Shown: positions 1-6,197, counted from the first letter of the stretch. The stretch: DNA of 7,281 nucleotides from an uncultured Clostridia bacterium (GCA_944391255.1 CALXSW010000234.1:1-7281); one strand, 5' to 3'. A program made the numbers and translations. The notes: generated from the letters alone by a model not told the origin.

Positions 1-1485
1 GTTTACAACAGCTGAAGCAGCCGTTATAAGCTGTATAGGCGTTATCTGGAAGCCCTGACCGAATGATGATACGGCAAGATCGACCTCGCCCATCTCATTA
101 TAATAAATAGATGATGATTCGCCGCCAAGATCTACTCCCGTTTTCTGAGTAAAGCCAAATGACTTGAAATACTCCATAAATTTATCAGCACCAAGTCTTG
201 CGCCAAGCTCCATGAAAACAGGGTTACACGAGTTCTTTACGCCGTCTACAAACGTTTCAGCGCCGTGTCCGCTCTTGTTTGAACATTCGATCTTTCTATC
301 CGCTACCTGCTTATATCCGGCGCAGAAGAATGTGGATTCCTCTGTGACAAGATCCTCCTCAAGCGCCGCTGCCGCCGTTATCATCTTGAATGTTGAACCC
401 GGCTCATATGTATCCGACACCGCCTTGTCACGCCACATCTTTGATCTCGCCTGCGCTACGAATTCATCTGAAAGATTCTCCGGATCCTCTGTAGGACGCG
501 GCGTAGCCTCCTCGTCTTCATCGTCTGTTTCCTCGTCCTCATACACAGGCTCAAACTCTATCGCGTATTCAAGGAACTGCGTGAGGTCGTACGGATTGTT
601 ACAGTCAAAATCAGGCTTTGTAGCTATAGCGAGTATCTCGCCCGTCTTAGGGTTCATTATGATACCGGCAGCGCCCTCTTTAAGCTCGTTTTCCTTTACA
701 GCCTCCTCAAGATGCTTTTCAAGAAAATGCTGTATAGTTTCATCTATAGTGAGCGTCACATCACAGCCGGACAGCGAAGCCGTCAAATATTCCGCCTGCT
801 GCTCCGATGTCGTTCCGCTCGCGCTCCTGTTCTGCGCCACATATCCGTTAAGTCCGGCAAGATATTCGTTGAATCTCAGCTCAACGCCCTGTATGCCGTT
901 ATTGTCATAGCCTGTAAAGCCTATCACATGAGATGCGACATTGTACGGATAATAACGCTTTGAATCGTTTTCAAAATAGACGCCGTAAAGCTTAGACTGT
1001 AGATCAGTTTTCTCCTTATTCGCCGCCTTTACCTCGCTTGAATTTCCTTCTTCAAGAGTTGGATTTATTAATTCGCTTATCGCGTTGCTTTCTTCCGCTG
1101 AAAGTCTTTTCTTTATAACTCTGTACTGTGAATTGTCCGAAAGATATTTATACAGCGTGTCGCTGTCCATATCAAGTATCGGCGCAAGCACATCTACACA
1201 TACGTCTATGTCACCATGATTTTTTATATCCATAGGATTGCAGACGAGAGTTTTTACGGACGCCGATTCTGCAAGCACCTTGCCGTTTCTGTCAAGTATC
1301 TTTCCTCGCGCCGCCTGCTCTACTGTATTTGTCGTCTGCTGGTTCTTTGCCGTCTGGGCAAGCTCTGCCCCTCGTATTATCTGCCACCATGCCATGCGCA
1401 GTATAGCAAGCGCAAAGCACACAAACACGCACACAACTATTATTACCGTGCGCTTTTTAATATTATTTAATGACGGTAATGCCAA
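1..1485 (-). CDS. Class B penicillin-binding protein (FtsI/SpoVD type), C-terminus cut by window edge
   Basis: This is a peptidoglycan D,D-transpeptidase that cross-links septal or spore-cortex wall, anchored in the membrane with its catalytic domain outside. 495 residues are visible and the 3' end lies beyond position 1. Residues 13-34 form one N-terminal membrane segment after a short basic stretch (KKR). RGKILDRNG at 60-68 is the start of the PBP dimerisation domain. The transpeptidase domain shows the nucleophile motif STFK (S364-K367) in YEPGSTFK and a second SxN motif, S419-C420-N421. The third motif (KTG/KSG) must lie off the window. An in-frame TAA directly precedes codon TTG at 1485, and AAGGA lies 9 nt upstream of that TTG, so I choose TTG as the start. 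An acidic insert (residues about 312-341) sits just before the active-site motif. Position after the FtsL-like gene fits ftsI/pbpB or spoVD. The missing C-terminus (PASTA domains or not) prevents a choice between them. Confidence 0.93.
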   Translation of the reverse strand, partial: MALPSLNNIKKRTVIIVVCVFVCFALAILRMAWWQIIRGAELAQTAKNQQTTNTVEQAARGKILDRNGKVLAESASVKTLVCNPMDIKNHGDIDVCVDVLAPILDMDSDTLYKYLSDNSQYRVIKKRLSAEESNAISELINPTLEEGNSSEVKAANKEKTDLQSKLYGVYFENDSKRYYPYNVASHVIGFTGYDNNGIQGVELRFNEYLAGLNGYVAQNRSASGTTSEQQAEYLTASLSGCDVTLTIDETIQHFLEKHLEEAVKENELKEGAAGIIMNPKTGEILAIATKPDFDCNNPYDLTQFLEYAIEFEPVYEDEETDDEDEEATPRPTEDPENLSDEFVAQARSKMWRDKAVSDTYEPGSTFKMITAAAALEEDLVTEESTFFCAGYKQVADRKIECSNKSGHGAETFVDGVKNSCNPVFMELGARLGADKFMEYFKSFGFTQKTGVDLGGESSSIYYNEMGEVDLAVSSFGQGFQITPIQLITAASAVVN

Positions 1486-1494
1486 TTATATCAT

Positions 1495-1499
1495 TCCTT
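1495..1499 (-). promoter_or_regulatory. Ribosome binding site supporting a TTG start
   Basis: On the minus strand AAGGA lies 9 nt before the TTG at 1485. The only nearby ATG (1494) begins a two-codon frame, ATG ATA TAA, which ends immediately before the TTG. This makes TTG the only sensible start that keeps the membrane anchor of the penicillin-binding protein. Confidence 0.65.
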
Positions 1500-1529
1500 A
1501 CTCTTATTAAAATAACTCACTCTTACTAA

Positions 1530-2021
1530 TCATATGCTGAACATCGTTACAATATGATCTATGATCGTATTGATCATCTTTATAAATCTGTTTTCTATTC
1601 CCTCTACTTCGCCGGAAACCTTTTCTGTGACATCATCTTTTTTCACATCGATATAAACCTGCTGATATTTTTCCGGGCGCTTCATTCCGAGTCTTGTAGT
1701 TGCCTCCTGCTCGATCTTAGAAAGGTCTATGCTCTGTTCAAGCTCGTACGTTTTCTGCGATGTTACAGACTCCTGAAATTTATATTCCGATCTCACCGTT
1801 TCAAGCTCCGAAACAGTTTCATTCACTTCAACGAACTGTATTATCATAAATATAGCCGACGCGGCAAGAATTATGACCGACAGAAGCTTCTGCGTGTAGC
1901 TTATTTTATTCTTATTTCCTGTATTTGTCTTAGGCTTAGCTTTTCTCTCCACTTTTTCCTGATTTTTAGGGACCTTATCCTGAACGTAATCATACTTATA
2001 TGCCAGATTTCCGTATGTCAC
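1530..2021 (-). CDS. ftsL: FtsL-like cell division protein (single-pass, coiled coil)
   Basis: This is a small bitopic divisome protein of the FtsL/FtsB type. Such proteins form a periplasmic-side coiled-coil complex with FtsB/DivIC and help activate the septal PBP. From the GTG at 2021 it has 163 residues: a basic, lysine-rich cytoplasmic part (about 1-44), a membrane segment (about 46-64, LLSVIILAASAIFMIIQFV), and a heptad-like segment rich in E, L and V (65-110). The family-typical end of the coil follows, IEQEATTRLGMKRPEKYQQ. An extra tail ends in an amphipathic stretch (RFIKMINTIIDHIVTMFSI). Usual FtsL proteins are about 110-130 residues, so this one is long. A longer reading from ATG at 2048 adds nine residues (MTVRKRRLK), but its Shine-Dalgarno is poor, whereas GTG 2021 has AGGAG at 7 nt. 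It lies between rsmH and the PBP gene, the usual ftsL place. The assignment rests on topology, motif and context, since FtsL sequence conservation is low. Confidence 0.85.
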   Translation of the reverse strand: MTYGNLAYKYDYVQDKVPKNQEKVERKAKPKTNTGNKNKISYTQKLLSVIILAASAIFMIIQFVEVNETVSELETVRSEYKFQESVTSQKTYELEQSIDLSKIEQEATTRLGMKRPEKYQQVYIDVKKDDVTEKVSGEVEGIENRFIKMINTIIDHIVTMFSI

Positions 2022-2028
2022 TTTTAAT

Positions 2029-2037
2029 CTCCTCTTT
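2029..2037 (-). promoter_or_regulatory. Strong ribosome binding site pointing to the GTG start of ftsL
   Basis: The minus strand reads AAAGAGGAG with 7 nt to the GTG at 2021. The upstream ATG at 2048 has only AGG at 3 nt, which is too close, and it lies directly behind a small hairpin. The caveat is that the same bases would encode Arg-Lys-Arg-Arg in the longer reading, so the match could be due to codon composition. Confidence 0.6.
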
Positions 2038-2048
2038 CTAACCGTCAT

Positions 2049-2066
2049 TGACCTGTCTTACAGTCA
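2049..2066 (-). repeat. Imperfect hairpin just upstream of ftsL
   Basis: On the minus strand TGACTGT, a 3-nt AAG loop and ACAGGTCA pair over seven bases with one bulged G. It abuts the ATG at 2048, so it would hinder initiation there rather than at 2021. It is short and may be chance. Confidence 0.4.
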
Positions 2067-2091
2067 ACGTTATCTGTACCAACTCTTAATA

Positions 2092-2112
2092 CATACCCTT
2101 CCGCCGGGTATG
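2092..2112 (-). repeat. Perfect 7-bp stem, 7-nt loop between rsmH and ftsL
   Basis: The arms are CATACCC and GGGTATG, perfectly complementary, with a 7-nt loop. The hairpin lies 21 nt past the rsmH stop. No T-run follows on either strand, so it is not a standard intrinsic terminator. It could be an RNA stability or processing stem that tunes expression between rsmH and the downstream division genes. That role is inference. Confidence 0.6.
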
Positions 2113-2133
2113 CTCAAATATCCCTCAATAATA

Positions 2134-3063
2134 TTATAGCTTTCTCGCCGCTCTTAGCTTGGCGCTCTTAGAGCGCGAATTTTCTTCAAGCTCTCTTTCA
2201 GACGGCAAAACAGGCTTTCTCGTCAAAATCTTTACAACAGGCTTTTTTCCGCACACGCATACGGGAAAATCCTTCGGGCATGTGCAGCCCTGCGCCAGTT
2301 TTGAAAATGTCTGCTTTACGATCCTGTCCTCAAGCGAATGGAATGTTATAACGCTCAGCACTCCGCCCGGCTTTATCACATCGATAAAATCACGCACAGC
2401 CTGCTCAAGTATCCTCAGCTCGCCGTTTACCTCGATCCTTATCGCCTGAAAAACGCGCTTCGCCGGATGACCGCCGTCCATTCTCGCCTTTTTCGGGATC
2501 GCCGCCTTTATTATATCGGCAAGCTCTCCTGTCGTTTCTATATTTCTTTCTTTTCTTCTCTCAGCAATAAACTGCGCTATACGCTTTGACCATTTCTCCT
2601 CGCCATATTCATAGAATATCGATGTCAGCTTTTCCTCACTGTAGCCTTTTACAACATCATAAGCAGAGATACCCTCATCTCTGTTCATGCGCATATCAAG
2701 CGGCGCGTCATGCATATATGAAAAGCCGCGCTCCGCATTGTCAAGCTGATACGAGCTTACGCCCAGATCAAGAACAGCGCCGTCTATCTCATCTATTCCC
2801 AGCTCAAACAATATCGATCTTATCTCGCTGAAATTTCTGTTTACAGTTATAAGTCTTTCGCCGAACGGTTCAAGACGCTTTTGCGCCGCGGCGACAGCTT
2901 CCTTATCTTGGTCTATTCCTATGAGCTTTCCCGCTCCGCGCGAAAGTATCTCATACGAATGGCCTCCGCCGCCCATCGTGCCATCGGCATAAATGCCGCC
3001 TTCTCTTATATCGAGAGCGTCAACGCTTTCCTTAAGCAGCACCGAATAATGCTTAAATTCCAT
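2134..3063 (-). CDS. rsmH: 16S rRNA (cytosine(1402)-N(4))-methyltransferase RsmH
   Basis: RsmH (formerly MraW) uses S-adenosylmethionine to methylate N4 of C1402 in the P-site region of 16S rRNA in the cytoplasm. The 309 residues match the usual family length. SAM-binding motif I is D27-GTMGGGGHS. GIDQD (49-53) holds the acidic residue that usually contacts the ribose. DLGVSSYQLD (99-108), RGFSY (112-116) and PLDMRM (121-126) follow. HPAKRVFQAIRIEVN lies at 199-213 and ITFHSLEDRIVK at 239-250. A C-x-C ... C-x-C group (C260, C262, C269, C271) near the end is typical of Firmicutes members. The ATG at 3063 has GGAG 8 nt upstream (3072-3075) and begins 13 nt after the mraZ stop, so the two genes are surely co-transcribed. 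No missing motif or frame break is seen. Confidence 0.98.
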   Translation of the reverse strand: MEFKHYSVLLKESVDALDIREGGIYADGTMGGGGHSYEILSRGAGKLIGIDQDKEAVAAAQKRLEPFGERLITVNRNFSEIRSILFELGIDEIDGAVLDLGVSSYQLDNAERGFSYMHDAPLDMRMNRDEGISAYDVVKGYSEEKLTSIFYEYGEEKWSKRIAQFIAERRKERNIETTGELADIIKAAIPKKARMDGGHPAKRVFQAIRIEVNGELRILEQAVRDFIDVIKPGGVLSVITFHSLEDRIVKQTFSKLAQGCTCPKDFPVCVCGKKPVVKILTRKPVLPSERELEENSRSKSAKLRAARKL

Positions 3064-3076
3064 AGATCATACTCCG

Positions 3077-3520
3077 TTAAATATTAAGATTATATTTGAG
3101 GATCCCATCCATCATGATGCTCTCTGAAAGCTTGCTCTGATATTCCTCCCAGCGCTTCGCATCCCAGATCTCAAGTCTTGTGTTTGCACCGACAAGGACA
3201 ACTTCCTTGCCTAATCCGGCAAAATCTATCAGACGTTTTGCGATCGGGATCCTTCCCTGCTTATCCACCGTGACCGATGTCGCCTTACCAAAAAACAGGC
3301 GCACAAAAGCCGCCGCGTTGTAATCTGTCGCTGTAGGGAGCTGATTGACCTTTTCAGCCACCTTGTTCCACTCATCCTCTGTATACAAATGCAGGCAGCG
3401 TTCAGAAGTCGACTGAGTAATATACACGGTATCCGTCACCGCGTCTCTGAGCTTTGACGGAAGAATTATTCTGCCGCGCTCATCGAGCTGTCGCTCGTAT
3501 TCGTCAACGAATGCAGCCAT
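3077..3520 (-). CDS. mraZ: Transcriptional regulator / division cluster protein MraZ
   Basis: MraZ is an AbrB-like (SpoVT/AbrB swapped-hairpin fold) DNA-binding protein. It forms a ring-shaped oligomer and in studied bacteria binds tandem repeats upstream of its own operon. The 147 residues carry the two MraZ half-domains. The first has LDERGRIILP (about 12-21) and the second has VDKQGRIPI (85-93), each with the D-x-x-G-R core that defines the family. The usual first residues M-F-x-G-E-Y are replaced by MAAFVDEY. I choose ATG 3520, with AGGTGG at 8 nt. A GTG at 3532 gives four extra residues but leaves no room for a ribosome binding site. It is the first gene of the dcw operon, and a candidate operator for the protein lies about 140-170 nt upstream (3661-3690). 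Confidence 0.97.
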   Translation of the reverse strand: MAAFVDEYERQLDERGRIILPSKLRDAVTDTVYITQSTSERCLHLYTEDEWNKVAEKVNQLPTATDYNAAAFVRLFFGKATSVTVDKQGRIPIAKRLIDFAGLGKEVVLVGANTRLEIWDAKRWEEYQSKLSESIMMDGILKYNLNI

Positions 3521-3528
3521 GTATATCA

Positions 3529-3534
3529 CCACCT
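3529..3534 (-). promoter_or_regulatory. Ribosome binding site of mraZ
   Basis: The minus strand reads AGGTGG with 8 nt to ATG 3520. It overlaps the upstream GTG candidate at 3532, which excludes that codon as the start. Confidence 0.65.
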
Positions 3535-3553
3535 ATCCACTGTACACGCATAC

Positions 3554-3569
3554 GCATTATAAATAATGC
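3554..3569. repeat. Inverted repeat in the mraZ leader
   Basis: The arms GCATTAT and ATAATGC are perfect, with two central bases. As RNA this would be a 6-bp stem with a 4-nt loop, about 35 nt before the mraZ start. It is AT-rich and no T-run follows on the minus strand, so it is not a terminator. Confidence 0.5.
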
Positions 3570-3602
3570 CTGATCGATCTGATTCATACGGGGCGCAAAC
3601 TA

Positions 3603-3629
3603 TGTAAAATTTGTAAAATTTGTAACATT
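3603..3629. repeat. Three tandem 9-bp repeats in the mraZ leader
   Basis: TGTAAAATT occurs twice in direct succession (3603-3611, 3612-3620), followed by a third copy with one change, TGTAACATT (3621-3629). The array lies between the candidate MraZ operator and the mraZ start. Its function is unknown. The 9-bp period differs from the 10-bp period of the MraZ boxes. Confidence 0.75.
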
Positions 3630-3660
3630 GCACCACACGGAGTATTTTTACACCAAATTT

Positions 3661-3690
3661 ACTCCCATTTGCTCCATTTTGCTCCCCTAT
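3661..3690 (-). promoter_or_regulatory. Candidate MraZ operator: three 10-bp direct repeats
   Basis: Read on the minus strand, three consecutive 10-mers are ATAGGGGAGC, AAAATGGAGC and AAATGGGAGT. They share an A-rich left half and a GGAG or GGGAG core at exactly one helical turn. A weaker fourth unit, AAATTTGGTG, follows at 3651-3660. MraZ operators in other bacteria are tandem GT/GG-rich boxes on a 10-bp period near the start of the mraZ transcript, so this is very probably the autoregulatory site. It begins at about the predicted transcription start, which would let bound MraZ block promoter clearance. Confidence 0.8.
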
Positions 3691-3696
3691 GATTCT

Positions 3697-3725
3697 ATTG
3701 TACACCAAAACATTGAAAAACGCAA
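3697..3725 (-). promoter_or_regulatory. Promoter of the mraZ-rsmH-ftsL-PBP operon
   Basis: On the minus strand the -35 box is TTGCGT (3720-3725), the spacer is 17 nt, and the -10 box is TACAAT (3697-3702). The -10 matches consensus at five of six positions; the -35 keeps only TTG. The predicted start is near 3690, right where the MraZ boxes begin, which supports the call. Confidence 0.65.
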
Positions 3726-3795
3726 GAGTTTTTTTAACTGTTTTTTGAAATATTGGTGTGTTTTCTGCTTTTTTTCCAAAAATTACATATTCCCC

Positions 3796-3824
3796 TTGTA
3801 AAACGCGAAAAAATGGGGTATAAT
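3796..3824 (+). promoter_or_regulatory. Promoter of tex-lgt
   Basis: The -35 box is TTGTAA (3796-3801), the spacer is 17 nt, and the -10 box is a perfect TATAAT (3819-3824). Transcription would start near 3831, giving a leader of about 180 nt before tex. No better promoter is seen nearer the gene. Confidence 0.7.
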
Positions 3825-3960
3825 TATGTTGCTCTTTGAAAAAAATCATTGGAATATTTGGTAATATTAAATTATCATCGCACTATATATTGTGCATGTT
3901 TCAATTATAACACATTTTTTTCAGTTTGTATACACTTTTATGTAAAAAATATTTCAGAAC

Positions 3961-3987
3961 GATTACAAAATTATCATTTTGATTACA
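3961..3987 (+). repeat. GATTACA repeats with an intervening hairpin in the tex leader
   Basis: GATTACA occurs at 3961-3967 and 3981-3987. Between them CAAAAT and ATTTTG (3966-3971, 3976-3981) can pair as a 6-bp stem with a 4-nt loop. It lies just upstream of the tex ribosome binding site (GGAGG, 3996-4000). The sequence is AT-rich, so chance is possible. Confidence 0.4.
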
Positions 3988-4010
3988 GATGAATTGGAGG
4001 ATTTGCACAT

Positions 4011-6176
4011 ATGACCGATATGACCGAAAATATCACGGAAATATTAGCAAAAGAGCTTGACATAAAGCTGTGGCAGGCAGAAAACACTATCGCGCTTATA
4101 GATGACGGAAACACTATCCCGTTTATAGCGAGATACAGAAAAGAAGCGACAGGCTCGCTCGATGATGTGACGCTTCGAGAGTTTGAAAAGAGGCTTACAT
4201 ATCTGAGAAATCTCGCCGAAAAGCGAGAGGATATAATAGAGCTTATAGACAAGCAGGGAAAACTCACAGATGAGATAAGATCTGCCATATATGATGCGTC
4301 TACTCTCGCCGAGCTTGATGATATATACAGACCGTATAAACAGAAAAAGAGAACGCGCGCATCAGCCGCGAGAGAAAAAGGACTTGAACCGCTCGCTGTA
4401 GCTATATTTAAGCAGGATAATTCAATAAGCTCTGTCGAGAAAGAGGCGGAGATGTATATTAATGAAGAAAAAGGCGTTATGACGGCTGATGACGCCATAG
4501 CCGGAGCTATGGACATAATCGCAGAGGAGATAAGCGATAACGCGGATCTCAGAAAAAAGCTCCGCACGATGACATACGAAAATGGTGTTATCTCATCAAA
4601 GGCTTCAAAGGACGAGGACAGCGTATATTCACAATACTACGAATACGCCGAAAGCATATCAAAGATACCTCCGCATCGTCTGCTCGCCCTAAACCGCGGC
4701 GAAAAAGAGGGGTTCCTCACAGTTAAGCTCAACGCTGATGATGATATGATGATACGATATCTTATAAGAAACACAACACCAAAGCGCGGCAGCAGCACGA
4801 CAAAATATGTGGAGCTTGCGGCTGAGGATTCATACAAGCGTCTTATCGCTCCATCACTCGCCACGGAAATACGAAACCTCGCCACCGAAAGCGCTGAGGA
4901 CAGCTCAATATCAGTATTCAGCAAAAATCTAAACGGACTTCTTATGCAGCCGCCTGTAAAGGGCAAGGTCGTTATGGGAGTTGATCCCGGATACAGAACA
5001 GGCTGCAAGATCGCGGTCGTTGACGGAACGGGAAAGGTGCTTGACACAGGCGTTGTATATATGACACTTCCGAGCCATGACGCCGAAAAGGCTAAGTCCA
5101 TACTTAAAAATAGGATACTGCGTTACAACGTGGATATCGTATCTATAGGCAACGGAACAGCATCAAAGGAATCTGAAATAGTTGTGGCAGAGCTTCTCAA
5201 AACGCTTGACAGAAAGGTGCTTTACGCTATGACAAATGAGGCGGGTGCAAGCGTGTACAGCGCGTCACAGCTCGCCTCGGAGGAATTTCCCGAATATGAC
5301 GTAGCGCTGCGCAGCGCCGTTTCAATAGCGCGCCGTCTTCAGGATCCGCTTGCGGAGCTTGTAAAAATAGATCCTAAATCGATCGGCGTAGGTCAGTATC
5401 AGCACGATATGAACCAGAAAAAACTTGGCGAGGCGCTAAACGGAGTTGTAGAGGACTGCGTTAATAATGTTGGCGTTGACCTTAACACAGCGTCTCCGTC
5501 GCTCCTCTCTTATGTTTCGGGCATAAATAAAACAGTCGCAAAAAACATAACATTATATAGAGAAGAAAACGGCAAATTCCAGACTCGTAAACAGCTTATG
5601 AAAGTGCCGAAGCTCGGAGCGAAAGCATTTCTCCAGTGCGCCGGATTTCTGCGCATATCAGACGGCAGCAATTTTCTTGACAACACATCTGTTCACCCCG
5701 AAAGCTACAAGGCAGCCGAGGCGATGCTTGAAAAGCTCGGCTACAGTCAGGACGATGTTGTAAACGGCAATATACGTGATATAAAATCAAAGCTAAAAAG
5801 CTATGGACTCGACAAGCTGAGCGAGGAGCTTGAAACAGGCTCTATCACTCTTTCCGATATCGCTGACAGCCTTTTAAAACCGGGACGCGATCCGCGAGAT
5901 GAGATGCCTGAGCCTGTGCTCCGCTCCGATATATTATCGATGGACGATCTCAAACCAGACATGGTGCTTGACGGCGTTGTAAGAAATGTTATAGATTTCG
6001 GAGCGTTCGTTGATATAGGCGTTCATCAGGACGGGCTTGTTCATATATCGCAGATATGCGACAGATATATAAAGCACCCGACAGACGTTCTTTCAGTCGG
6101 CGACAACGTCAAGGTAAAGGTAATGGAAGTTGACAGCAAACGGAAACGTATTTCCCTTACGATGAAAAATATTTAA
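4011..6176 (+). CDS. tex: Tex family nucleic-acid-binding protein (YdcI-like, S1 domain)
   Basis: Tex is a cytoplasmic RNA/DNA-binding protein, related to eukaryotic Spt6, linked to transcription and to toxin gene expression where studied. Its exact role in this organism is unknown. The 721 residues equal the normal length. Domains in order are a helical Tex N-terminal region (about 5-200, with FIARYRKEATGSLDD), a YqgF/RNase H-like fold (about 320-450, GVDPGYRTGCK with D325, and IGNGTASKESE with N381), a helix-hairpin-helix region (about 490-560, DLNTASPSLLSYVSGI and QLMKVPKLGAKAF), and a C-terminal S1 RNA-binding domain (about 650-718, DGVVRNVIDFGAFVDIG to KRISLTMK). The ATG at 4011 has GGAGG 10 nt upstream. 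A second in-frame ATG at 4020 is less well placed. It is transcribed divergently from the division cluster and followed by lgt 35 nt downstream with no terminator between, so the two are probably one operon. Confidence 0.98.
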   Translation: MTDMTENITEILAKELDIKLWQAENTIALIDDGNTIPFIARYRKEATGSLDDVTLREFEKRLTYLRNLAEKREDIIELIDKQGKLTDEIRSAIYDASTLAELDDIYRPYKQKKRTRASAAREKGLEPLAVAIFKQDNSISSVEKEAEMYINEEKGVMTADDAIAGAMDIIAEEISDNADLRKKLRTMTYENGVISSKASKDEDSVYSQYYEYAESISKIPPHRLLALNRGEKEGFLTVKLNADDDMMIRYLIRNTTPKRGSSTTKYVELAAEDSYKRLIAPSLATEIRNLATESAEDSSISVFSKNLNGLLMQPPVKGKVVMGVDPGYRTGCKIAVVDGTGKVLDTGVVYMTLPSHDAEKAKSILKNRILRYNVDIVSIGNGTASKESEIVVAELLKTLDRKVLYAMTNEAGASVYSASQLASEEFPEYDVALRSAVSIARRLQDPLAELVKIDPKSIGVGQYQHDMNQKKLGEALNGVVEDCVNNVGVDLNTASPSLLSYVSGINKTVAKNITLYREENGKFQTRKQLMKVPKLGAKAFLQCAGFLRISDGSNFLDNTSVHPESYKAAEAMLEKLGYSQDDVVNGNIRDIKSKLKSYGLDKLSEELETGSITLSDIADSLLKPGRDPRDEMPEPVLRSDILSMDDLKPDMVLDGVVRNVIDFGAFVDIGVHQDGLVHISQICDRYIKHPTDVLSVGDNVKVKVMEVDSKRKRISLTMKNI

Positions 6177-6197
6177 AACGCGCTGACAAAAAAAATC

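Larger units (their letters stand above)
3521..4010. other. 490-nt AT-rich divergent intergenic region
   Basis: No convincing gene is seen on either strand. The region holds two back-to-back sigma-A-type promoters about 70 nt apart at their -35 boxes, a MraZ-box array, and long leaders of roughly 170 nt (mraZ) and 180 nt (tex). Within the leaders are short direct and inverted repeats. An open frame on the minus strand at 3526-3849 crosses the promoter and operator, has no family likeness, and is not counted as a gene. Confidence 0.8.

Noticed and set aside
164..910. Long plus-strand open frame rich in serine, opposite the penicillin-binding protein
   Set aside because: It lies antisense to a gene with clear transpeptidase motifs, is a low-complexity Ser/Ala product typical of the reverse strand of such codons, and has no recognisable domain.
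2092..2112. Intrinsic terminator after rsmH
   Set aside because: A good stem, but no U-tract follows on either strand, and the genes on both sides belong to one conserved cluster.
3521..3532. GTG start of mraZ at 3532
   Set aside because: The codon overlaps the AGGTGG ribosome binding site, and ATG 3520 is well spaced and matches the family's N-terminus.
3603..3690. CRISPR-like array
   Set aside because: The repeat units are 9-10 bp with no spacers, so they cannot be a CRISPR array; they are better read as regulatory boxes.
3526..3849. Minus-strand open frame of 107 codons upstream of mraZ
   Set aside because: It crosses the mraZ promoter, MraZ boxes and repeats, has no family likeness, and its ribosome binding site is not evident.
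3983..4567. Minus-strand open frame opposite the start of tex
   Set aside because: Ser/Ile-rich reverse-strand reading of a full-length Tex protein; no independent signal.
4637..5101. Minus-strand open frame inside tex
   Set aside because: Shadow of the Tex coding sequence; no ribosome binding site or domain.
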